From Eudromia elegans (taxonomy: Eukaryota; Chordata; Aves; Tinamiformes; Tinamidae), in the NCBI GenBank assembly GCA_003342815.1, contig PTEX01000020.1:6181088-6245087 (forward strand): a stretch of 64,000 bases of DNA. The letters run 5' to 3'. Under the pieces are notes generated by a model. The model was given only the letters and a program-made list of their open reading frames with translations, ran no database searches and had not been told where the DNA came from. Below, piece after piece: positions 49,501 through 61,500 of the stretch. Position numbers and translations under genes: made by a program. Position 1 is the stretch's first letter, and every line of letters begins with the position of its first letter.

Positions 49501-52500
49501 GTGTTTGAAATAATTTTTGAGTTCATATGTTGTTTCCAAATGAGTCAATAAAAATTTCTGCTAAACCTAATACCTCATAAAAATTAACCTTTACAAATTC
49601 GTTTGGAGCTACTTTTCCCTTCATCAGACCCAAATAAAGACCTGTTTGTTAATGACATTTGCAGGGAATGGGAATAGAAACTCTCCAGAGTAGACTGATC
49701 TATCGCAAGACTCATGTTAGTAGAAAGTTGTGAATAGATTTTTGAATAATTTTTAGGATCTCCTTGAAAGATTATGTCTTAACTCTATATTTGTGATACT
49801 GTGTCTAGAGCAGTACAGTACTGTCCTTGTACAGTGCACGTTTGAAAGCAATTATTTCCAGTAGAGGTTAGTGTGAGTAAAATAAAAGCTGTCAATTGAG
49901 CTGTGTGCTTACACAAACTAAAATATTGATGCAATTTCCTTTTATATGCACCACACTAATACTGGGTGTTGCCATGGAGCAGTTAAGCAGATCGGTGATC
50001 TTTATTTGTGAATATATTTCCACTGCTATAGTCTGCATCCATGCTAGCATTTTCCTTCTGACTTCTAAGCTTAAAAAGTCGTTATGCTTAAAATGAGTAT
50101 GCTACCTGAAAATTGCTTATTCCATCAGCATCAGGATTCTGAAAATTCTTCTGTATTCATTCTGAATAAATCTAATGTATCTCTATTACTATTTATATTA
50201 AACAATCGAATTTTGCCAATTGTTACAGGGATCTCCATTCTTACCTCCTTGGTGACCAGGAAGAGAATGAAAATAATGCCAACCAGCAGCCTAACAACCA
50301 GCATGGTCGCAATAACAATGCCATTCCAGTTGTGGGAGAAGGTCTTCATGCAGCCCACCAAGCCATACTTCAACAGGGAGGACCTGTGGGTTTCCAGCCT
50401 TATCGTAGGCCTTTAAAATTCCCGCTCAGGGTAGGTATATTTAATGTATTGAGAGAAAAGTCGAATTGGAAAACAGTATGTTTCTTATATAAGAAAGATT
50501 TGATGGCCTACATGAGAAATCAAGTGGTGTGTCACACTATTTTGTGTGTGAAACTGAATGAACTTTCCCCTTTCACAGGGGGCTACTGCTGCATCAGCTT
50601 AGTCCTAACAAGAAGTCAAAGCATAGTATGGCTCTGTGGCTTAGCAGAGATATGCAGGTCTATTGAAAGGGATGGTCACGTTCATCCTTCTGAAGCAGCT
50701 GCTGCTTTCTCTCATTTTTAGCAGAAATACCGATGCTGCAAGAGGTGTGTTGCTGAGCTGGGTCACTTATCTGATACGCACAAGGCATTGGGTAGAGGTA
50801 TCTGGAGGTCTAGCCAATACTTGACTTTATCATTAAAGAACATTTCATGTTTGTGGTGCTGTCAGCTGAACTGAGTCAGTTTGTATGAAGCTGCTGGAAT
50901 TACAGGTCAATTGAAGTTAATTTGCTGTTTGGCTGCTAAGAAGGCAGTTAAAGGGCAGTCTCATTTACTGTGAGATGGCAGTATATAACATCTTTAACAT
51001 GGAGATGCTGCTTTCCAGGAAGAGGTGTATTAACCTAGAGACTCACTAAACCCTCCTTTCTAGATCTGCTCTTATATGGGCTGCTTTGTTTTGGTGAGTG
51101 GCTCTGCAATCATCTTCTCCTCTCAGTTAAGGTGTTGCAAAATAAAAGCTTTCAGGGGGCTGGCCTTGAAATAGTGGTAAGACCTAAGCAGTTTCAGGTG
51201 CAGCTATCAAAGATTTTGTTTTTCTGGTCTGCTGTCTTTTGCCTAGAAATTGTAAGTTATTCTTTGGAGACTTCTGTAAAAAGCAAAAATATTTTTTTAA
51301 AAATGTGTCAGATGTAACTGAGTTTCTTTTGATTGGTGAAGTGGCCATCATATCTCTTGATGATAATATCTCAAAAATGCAGTGACTTCACTGGTATGGT
51401 GCCATAGCCTTACTTTCTCCTGTTTCATATGTTAAATAAGCAGTCAATGAGTGAGATGAGAGTTGGGCTCACCATGAGTGAGAGTGGTTCTTTGGTGCTT
51501 GGAGTTATCCCCAGTCAAGGCTTTTTCTTCTCTTGTACTTTCTCCAGTTTGCTGGTCCAAAAAGCAGCAACAGTCCTTTAAAAACTGCATTAGCTTTAGT
51601 CCCTGGCATTATAGAGATTTGACTTCTCCAGTTAGTGCTGTTTTTCTTCCTTTCCCTTCTCCTTTAGCCCATTACAGGTGACCATTGTCACCTGAACAAG
51701 CATGCAGTGGAGTAGGTAACGCTACTGCTGCGACCATCCCTCTGTGGCACAGCCTGTCAGGCCTCACTGTGGAATTTCTTACCATACGAATTGCCTGGTC
51801 ACTGTCCTGGAGATACTGTTGCTCATGTATGGCCTGTCTTTCCACTAGTGCACCCTCTGCACTGCCTTTACTCCAAGTTTCTCAGGTGCCTGTGATGTCA
51901 GCACTCTTTCTCACCTTGGTATTTTCTTCATCTTACCTGGAACATTTCTAACGCTGATTTAGAAGTGTGTGGTGTAGATATAGTTGCTTATTCCTGTGTG
52001 TTCTCTTTGGATAGTCTTTAATTATTGAGACTGCTCTTTGCTGCTTCCTGCTTGGGTGTTGTCACTTTTTGGTCTGTCTTCTAAACATGCAGGGCATTTC
52101 ATGACTTCCCTCTGTCCTCCTCCCTGAGGATACAGGGTAGCCATCTGTTCCTGTTTGTGCCTCTGAGAAGCTAAGCTTAGTATCATGTGGTTCTGGGGAT
52201 ACATAAAGCTGTGAAGTACATGAGAATATTGGAAAACAGCTGGAAATCTGACTGAGGAACCATCAAATTTAGACCCAGCTCCTGGTCCTATAGACCAGAA
52301 GGCACATGTAAGAATCTTTTCAGCAAGATTTTCCTTGTTACAAAATCATCTCTCTCTTGGCTTACAGAATTAGAAGCAGTTCAGGATTCACTGAAGGACG
52401 TTGTGTTGCAGCAATCAAGAGGTGTTTTGTTTGTTTGTTTTTTAATAAAGGACTCTTTTTTTCCTGGTTTCAAATGTTAGTTTTTATTTTTATGACAACC

Positions 52501-55500
52501 GAGGAAAACTCTTAGCAGAAACATACAACACTTTTTATATTTGCCATATGCGCTCTGGGTATTTTATGTGATGATTATTTATCCAGTGAAATACCAGTTG
52601 GTGTTTGAACAGGAAACCATAGAAATGTTCTGCTTTTAGCTACCTTGTATTCTGCTTACCAGGATGATAAACTTTTTTATATATTTTTTTGCATCAGTTA
52701 GTAACTTTATCCTCTAAATTGTTCCTCTTCTCGCCCACTGCCCTTTTCTTTCAGATATTTCTTCTGATTGTTTTCATGTGTATAACGTTGCTGATTGCTA
52801 GTCTCATCTGCCTTACATTACCAGGTAAGTTTGTTACTGTAGTACCATAGCCTAATAAAAAAAAAAAAAACCCACATGCTGTATGATAATAGATGTTTTA
52901 AAAATCTTACCTTAGAGCTTAAAGAAAAAAATACAGAAAGTATTGTTTCTTGTTCAGTGGAATATCTTCATGCTGTAGTAGCCTAAACCTTAAATGATAG
53001 AATAACCTTTATCAAAACTGGCAATAATGCCTGTACCTAACTTACAGCTCAGTAGAGATTGACATTTCATGTGTTTTGCTAAGGATTTTTTTCTTGAGGG
53101 AGCGGCCCCAGATTTTGAGGCAATATCTGTATTGAGAGACCATGACTGGATGTTCTTGGACCTGCTTTGCTGCTTAGAGAAGGATACATACGTACAAAAT
53201 AATCTACATCTTCTTCATTTGAATACTTCTGAAATGGTTCATCACAACACCTTACTAGAACCTTTCTAGCATAGCCTTTAGATATGATAGGATATTGATA
53301 TATTTGCCCGTCTCCGCATATGCATGAACAAGTACTTAGTTACTAAGTGAAGAGCACTTTGTTTTTCAATTAAAGCAACAAATTATTGCAATTAAATTTG
53401 TTAGAACTATGTCAACTAAGGAATTCTAACATCTGACAACTATAAGACCAGCTCATTTTTACCTCATTTTATTAATAAAATTCTAAAATCAATAATATAT
53501 TGAGGTCTGAATCTCGTGATAGCTTTAATTTAAGACATATACACATATTGCATAATAATTTTATTGAGTAGAAACAGTGTATTAGAAAATTAAAGATAGC
53601 AAATGAGTGGCAGAGCATCAGAAACTCCATCAGTAAATCTTAAAGGATAACATGAGACTGAACTATAACTCTTAAAATTTAAGTTCAAATTTACACAGTA
53701 ATATGTGATTGCCTTTGAGATTCTGAAGATGCGTATTTAGGCTTTTTGTTTGTTTTGTTTGCTTTGTGGTAGTTATCTGTACTATGATGATGTAATGTTG
53801 AATCAGATGAATTTAGAACAAATACTCTACAGACTTATTGGCATTGTCTGTAGAACTGTTTATTTAGAGCCTGATAAATTCATGTCTTATGGGTGCTGTA
53901 CCAAAATACTGCTTTACGTTAGATAATATTTATGCATTAATAATAATTTTCTAATAAAGTTTTTATGGGCATCCTTCCTTAATATGCCAAAAGCCATTGC
54001 TCTGTTTAACAGTGTTTGTCTTTTCAGTATTTGCTGGTCGATGGTTGATGTCATTTTGGACGGGGACAGCCAAAATCCACGAACTCTACACAGCTGCTTG
54101 TGGTCTTTATGTCTGCTGGCTGACTATTCGGGCAGTAACAGTGCTGGTTGCCTGGATGCCACAAGGTCGTAGAGTGATTTTTCAGAAGGTCAAGGAATGG
54201 TCTCTCATGGTGAGCCTTCAGATATTTTTATTGAAGTATTAAAAGATAGCTTTAAAAATGGGTTTATTTTTACTGCCAGGTTCTACCCAGTAACATATTG
54301 CATTTCCTTTTCAGACCAGCTTGAAGTTTAGGCAGTGTATGTGCCTATCCCATAGACTTTTGGAGACCATTTAGCAGACTGTTAAGCAATCAGTGTAAAA
54401 AAACTTGTGAATATATGTTTATATATACATACATGTATGTTTGTCTGTGCTTCTTTAAAAGTGATTTTGTTGCATTATATTATCCCATGCATTATGGTCT
54501 CAAATGTATTTACATTTTCATGTAAACCTGGAAAATAAACTGTTACTTGGTTAGTAACTTGACATGGTCATGTGAATCTTGAGAAATTATGAAAAATTTA
54601 ATGTCTATTGAAGATAGCACATTCTCAAAAAAAGTTTGTGATTTGTCAGATCTGTGTCTGTTCTTTTTTGAAGGAAAATCTTATTATCAATTTGCTGTCA
54701 TGGTGAAAATTTGAACTCATCTCACCCTTTTATTTAGGATTTGACCATCTGACCTTTTTGACTAAATTTTAAACATCCATAGCATAAATAGCACGTTGTG
54801 AGACATGCTTGCGATAGATTTTTATGAGGCTATAACAGAGCAGTGTGTGTGTATAATTCCATGTTTTATCCTCCCCTGAATATTTTATTCTCTATTTTTA
54901 TTTTTGAAATCTTAAGCTTGCCTAGAGGAAATTCAGAGTTAAATCATAATACATGTGCTTGTCCGTATGATGTTACTAGATTATGCTATTTTTGTATCTG
55001 ATTTTTGGTTAATAAATTTAATTCAAAAACAAAGAAGGATTCAGGCATAATACTTTAGCTCAATCTTTTCTGCAGAAAGAGAAATCTGAAACACTCCATA
55101 ATGAGTGGGTTTAAAATGTTTGGATATAACTGGAAAAGGAAGAAGATTTTTATATAATTTTGCAACATATGAAAACCATACTCAGTGTAAGGTTCAGTTA
55201 GGTGCATGGTGCTTTGGGGGTTGGGAGTGGCATAGACCCAACCTTGAAGACTTCAATGGCAAAACCAGTATGTGTTGAAAATTATCTTCAGAGATAGAAA
55301 TATGAATTGAAAATCTGAGTAGGTTTGGTTTTTGTCTTTGTTTTCCTAGCTTTACCTGTTTGTATGCTTTAACATATTTGTCAGATGATTCTTTTTTTTA
55401 AATGTAAAAATTTAACAATGTGTTTGGCGTATTTTTAGATAATGAAGACACTGATAGTAGCTGTGCTGCTAGCAGGTGTGGTTCCACTTTTGCTTGGTCT

Positions 55501-58500
55501 TCTGTTTGAACTGGTGATCGTTGCACCTTTGAGAGTTCCTCTGGATCAGACACCCCTCTTCTATCCTTGGCAGGTCAGTTGCTCAGGGGTTGGTATGTCA
55601 GGCTCTTCAGTGTTCTTGTTCTTCTGCTGTGGATGCATTTCTTTATGTAAGGGTAAGAGAGTTGAAGGAGTTCTGGTTTCTCATTGATTCAAGGCTTCAG
55701 AGCATTTTCAAAATACATGTTTCCATGTAGTAAAGACTGCATGGATACAATTGTTACTAAACCCAAATGGATTTAATAATAAAATCTTAATCTTAGCCAT
55801 TTTAGTTCTATAGGGGTTTAGAATTAAATATAATTGAAGGACTTCCTTTCATAAGGCTGAGCTTCCTGAAAATATTATATTAAAGAGAATTCAGGCTTCT
55901 TCTAAAATAAAGGGAGTTGCTGATATGGAAGATGATTTCTACTTGTCACAGAAGAAATTTTTTTGAATTCTACAAAGCTTTTTTTTTCTCTATTAAAACT
56001 AAAAGGTGTTTTGAGACAAGGTTAACACCCTTTCTGTAACAATAAGGTTTTACATTTTTAACACGAGTGGTAACAAAAATTTTAAATATTTAAAATATGC
56101 CTTTCCAGGAGTTCAGTGAAATTGATTGCTATCGTATCTCAAGTTTTACTGTGGCTGGTCATTCTGCCTTGTTGATCTATACTATTTTCCTTGTTTGTTT
56201 ACTTTTATCAAGACCCTTCTTTCCAGATTAGTTACAGCCATTTATAGAAATGACTTTATTTTGTGCAGTCTTTACTGCAGACCTGTAGTTGCTCCTCTGT
56301 CACCTTAAAAATCCGTGTAATAATGATTGCACTGTATGTTACAGTATACTTTTCACTGAATTGTATGATATCCTTCTGTAAACAACATTGCTGTGCTTTG
56401 TTTAACAGAAGTTGCCTCAGGTAAATTTTTGTGAACAACTAAAATTTAAAAGGGAAAAAATATTGCTTTGACTTGTGTGAGAATCTTTATCGTGTTTCTC
56501 ATCCTTTTTTTAAAAAAAAAAATTAAAATAGCTTATTTCTGCTTACGTGTTGCCAAAGTAATATTAACAAATTCTAAACATTTTTTATAGAAATATTTTT
56601 TTAAATGATAGTTGTCTGTTTTTACACAACTAGGACTGGGCTCTTGGAGTTCTGCATGCCAAAATAATTGCTGCCATAACTCTGATGGGTCCCCAGTGGT
56701 GGTTGAAGACTGTTATTGAACAGGTAAGAAAAAAATGGGCATGTGAATTATGTGTATGAATTGTGGATTGGTTGTTGTGTTAACAAGTTAGAAAACCATC
56801 TTCCTGTTGTATATTAGCACAGCTAGTGTTACAGAATCCTTTTAAATTATATAATCCATAAAGCTACACTTTAACACAAAAATAAGCCTCACATCCTGAG
56901 CCGTGCTTGTAGCTGGTTGGCTGCAACTGTGCGTCAGAGGCCTCTCTCCAGTAGGATGTGCCGACCATTAGAAATTGGGTCTTTTTCTATAATTAGTCCA
57001 GCGATGTTGAGACCTCCCAGATCCTGGTAGCAACTGCAGAAAGTCAAGAATTGTAGAGTCCTTGTCCTCAGCCCACATAGAGTAGCTCTGGTCTGCCCAG
57101 CCAAGGACATCTGAGAATACTTTAGATTCTTCTGTTTTCTGTAAGTGTTAACAAATTAAATAGATTTGCTCTACCAGTGTCCACAGGATTCTCTTTCAGC
57201 AAGTCTTCAAGCTAATGCAAGGGAGCAATCTTGTGTCATCAACAAAACTATCACCCAGAGCCTGTATTCCTGCTTCCAAATCCCAGACTATTCGAGATAT
57301 GACATATTTTTTGGAACCATCATGACACAGAACAGTGCTGAAAAATTTTCCTATACAACCATGTGGCCTTTCTGACTTTCATCAAGTTAAGGAAGAGAAA
57401 CGATAGGAGGACAGTTGTATAAAACTTTGCAATGATTCGTGTAAGCACAAGCGTTCTCTAATCGGTCCTTTCTACTTCCAACTTTGCAGGTATATGCAAA
57501 TGGCATTCGTAACATTGATTTACACTTCATAATTCGTAAGCTGGCGGCACCCGTCATCTCTGTTCTGTTACTTTCCCTGTGTGTACCTTACATCATAGCT
57601 TCTGGAGTTGTGCCTCTGTTGGGTACGTAAAAGTTTGGAGTACTTGCAGGTTGTCTGATGCTTTACGTCAGTGTAAATGTATTTAAATACAACTTAAATG
57701 TTCTAGGTTGTTAGAAAAAGGAACACTATTCTGCAAGTAAGTTTTTCTTAAAAATTGGGGAAGTGCCATATGGTGTTCTGACTGGATGTCTAATATGTTA
57801 AAGTGCAGAATGAAAAAAAAATGGGATAGAATAATATCTAAGAGCAGAAGCAAGCTCAATATGTGTTTGGTTAGTTTCCTCAGGCAGCCTTTAACTTCAT
57901 TCTATAAAAGGCGTGATAAGCTGAGGATTATTTTTTGACTTGTCAAATTTTAAAGGAAGCTTAGAACAGGTAAAAATATTAGCTTTGGTTTGTGATTCTC
58001 ACTCAGTATTAAAGTATATCCATTATATTTTAAAATAAAAGATGAATTGTAAACATTGATTTATAAACTTTTTTTTTGCTTTCTGCTGCCTCATAATTAA
58101 ATGAAATAAAAATGGTATTCATTGCTGGAATTTTATCAGAAATACACCTGTGCTAGGTTGTCAAGAGCTATCATTTTATGATCCTTTTGGTACTAATAAG
58201 ATGTTTAAGTTCCTTCTTATTCTCCAGCCACTCACTTGAATGCAGACTTCTGTAGTGGTTTTCTGACACAAGTAGTACAGAAGTCGATAAGCAAGCTAAG
58301 CAAGCAGAGCAGATAGGCAGCATGGATTTTCACTGTGTTAATGGAAGTCTTTGAAGGTGGAAAAAAGAAACAGCTGTCATGCTGCATTGGAATTATGTAC
58401 ATATTTAAACTTAACTACCCTGCTACTGAAAGTACAATATTATAAAAACTGGAAGAAGGGGCAGAAGCAGAAAATATGTGCTGTTTTTAACATTATTAGC

Positions 58501-61500
58501 TTATATGAGAGTCTTACCCTGTTTTGCAGGAGTTACTGCTGAAATGCAAAACCTAGTTCAGCGTCGGATTTACCCTTTTCTGCTCATGGTGGTGGTTTTG
58601 ATGGGGATCCTTTCCTTCCAAGTCCGCCAGTTCAAGCGCCTTTATGAACATATTAAAAATGACAAGTGAGTATATACTATTGTTTTTGTTTTTAGTTGCA
58701 AATTGTGGTAACAGCCTCAGGTTGAATGAATTCAGGTGTCATAGAAACTTAGCACTAAAAGGGAATGCAAGAAGCTTGCTAGAGAAATGAGCATCAGAGG
58801 CAGATATAAACTGTTTTTGGCGAATGCTCGGTTTGCCCGCTCAGGCAAGATAAGGACAGACTGTCCTTAAAAATGGTAGATTTTTCCGTTTGTCTGACTT
58901 AAACCTGCTCTGCCACTAGTGAAGCTGGTTACGCCTTTGCCCCTTTGTAGTCTTGAAGGACAAGTGAGTATAGTTACATGTTACGTATTGGAAGGTGAAA
59001 ATATGTTGATCTGCTAGTTATCTTCAGCCTTCTCTGCATAATATTTTTCTAATTCTTTCTACTTTCGTAGACCTCTTAAAAGGGAGTGGGGAGGAGGAAA
59101 AGGGATGGGTCAGCTGAATAGATCCAGGTTGTCATTACTTAATTTTTAACCATTTTTTTTGTTTTCCATAATTATTAGTCTGTATTATTTTCAGATCTGG
59201 GAGGCATTTGGTTTTCCTAGTGTTTTCCTGGTTATGGTGATTAGTCCCTTAGGTGGGTTGTGCAGTGGGGCTTATGCTTGCTGTTTCCCAGTCCTGTAAA
59301 ACAAGCCTTTGCTGCTTGAAGTTCATCGTGCTTCAGATATTGGTAAGGAACTGTCCCAAAGCATGTTGGAATACATACAACTTAGTCTTTTAGGTACGAA
59401 TGCAGCAAACTGATTAAAATACATAATATATTTTTCTCTCTCTTATTCTGCGGAAAAAAATTCCTTCCTTCAGATTCTTAACTTACTTTCTTCTATGCAT
59501 CTGTATTTATTTTTTGTTTCTTAAATGCATCTGATTATCCTAATGTTCTCCAAAGTTGCAAACAGCAAGAGCTTACGTGTTTCAGATTCTTCAGCAAACA
59601 CAGTTGGCTCACTTAATCTGCTAATATAGGAACTAATATTTGTCGTGCTTTTCATACTTCAATATATTACAAAGGGCTTTTTATTGCTGCCTATTGTATT
59701 GCAGTGTATGGATCCCTTACTGGGGAGGTTATTTGGAAAAGGTCACCTCAGGCCTCAGCTGCTAGTACTCCTTTTGCATCAGCAAGGAATACATTGTTCT
59801 GTGCTATATTCATATCCTGAGCAACCCTAGGATGGTTTTTCTGTACAATATCTAAAAGGAATCAAACTTTAAGCCTAAAGTTGACTTCTCTAAATCTTCC
59901 CTCTAGCTGCCTTTAATGTTAGAAAGGTATTGATAAATTCATAGAATCGTAGAATCATAGAATGCTTAAGGTTGGAAGGGACCTCTAGAGGTCATCTAGT
60001 CCAACCCCCCTGCACACGCAGGGTCCACTAGAGCATGTGGCACAGGGTGGTGTCCAAGCTGGTTTTGAAGATCTCCAGAGAAGGAGACTCCACCACCTCT
60101 CTGGGCAGCCTGTGCCAGGGCTCTGTCACCCTCACAGTTAAGAAATTCCTTCGCAAGTTGCTGTGGAACTTCTGGTGCCTCGATTTGTGGCCGTTTCCTC
60201 TAGTTCTATCACTGGCCACCACTGAGAAGAGGCCAGCCCCCCTCCTCCTCACTCCCTTTCTTGAGATATTTATATACATTAATCAGGTCCCCTCTCAGCC
60301 TTCTCTTCTCCAGGCTGAAGAGGCCCAGCTCTCTCAGCCTTTCCTCATAGGGCAGATGTTCCAGGCCCCTAATCATCTTCGTAGCCCTGCGCTGGACTCT
60401 CTCCAGGAGCTCCACATCCCTCCTGCACTGGGGAGCCCAGAACTGCACACAGTACTCGAGGTGCGGCCTCACCAGGGCTGAGTAGAGAGGCAGAATCACC
60501 TCCCTCGACCTGCTGGAAATGCTCTTCTTAATGTACCCCAGGTACCCCAGTGGGATCATTGGCCTTCTTGGCCACGAGGGCACACTGCTGCCTCATGGTC
60601 AACCTGTCATCCACCATGACGCCCAGGTCCCTCTCTGTGGGGCTGCTCTCCACAGGTCAAATTAAATGTGTTTGGTGCAAATAGGAAACTCAGAGAACGC
60701 AGAAATACTAGAATTGTGACTAAAATTAAAACCTAAGTACCACATTTGATATTTCAGTACCTTTTACTCTCAGTTGATTTAAATGCTGTTCCCAACCTGC
60801 CTTTATAAAGTATTCTGTACTTTGCCTGCCATAGTAAATATAGCTGGTCTTTATCTTTGCAAGTGGTTGCTAAGCTAAATGTCAGTATTTTTCAGGCAGA
60901 AGGTAGCTTGAATTGCACTGCCATTAATATTTCAGACTTTTTTGTTGTATAAAGTATGACTTGTAAAGTATAAATACAGCTGTGTTTTTTTGCTTTGTGT
61001 TTACATAGGTGGAAATTACTTTGATATTAAGTGGAATTCTTAAAGACAGTCATATCTTCATAATTATGTTTGTACATTACAATGTAATAAGATAATGGTC
61101 GTATTGCAGTGAACAAGTAATCACAGTCATGTTACCTAGTCCGGATGTGTTGTCTTAAAAATATGCTTAATTGTAATTGTTCATGTAATATATCGCAAAA
61201 GATCAAAAGTTTGCCTGAGTTCTGTGACAGTCCAAATGCACCAAAATATGTTAACAGCTGCTTCGGTCACAGTAAAGTGAAAAAATGAGTGGTAGTGATA
61301 AAGAAATACCTCAAGGAAATAGTAGGTTTCAAATGATGAACTCTTGGCAAAACAATTAAATGGCTCTTTTGTTCTTCTAGTCTGAATGTATCTGTCATTA
61401 TGTAACGATGTTGCTGTCATCGTTAAAAAGCAGTGTAGCCTAAACTGGTGCTTTTGTATGGCGGTTTTCCCACATAAGGAGCTGGAAATACAAATACATG

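Noticed and set aside
60035-60481. A 148-codon plus-strand frame in intron 25
   Set aside because: It is the antisense strand of a CR1 copy; the real CR1 coding remnant is on the minus strand.
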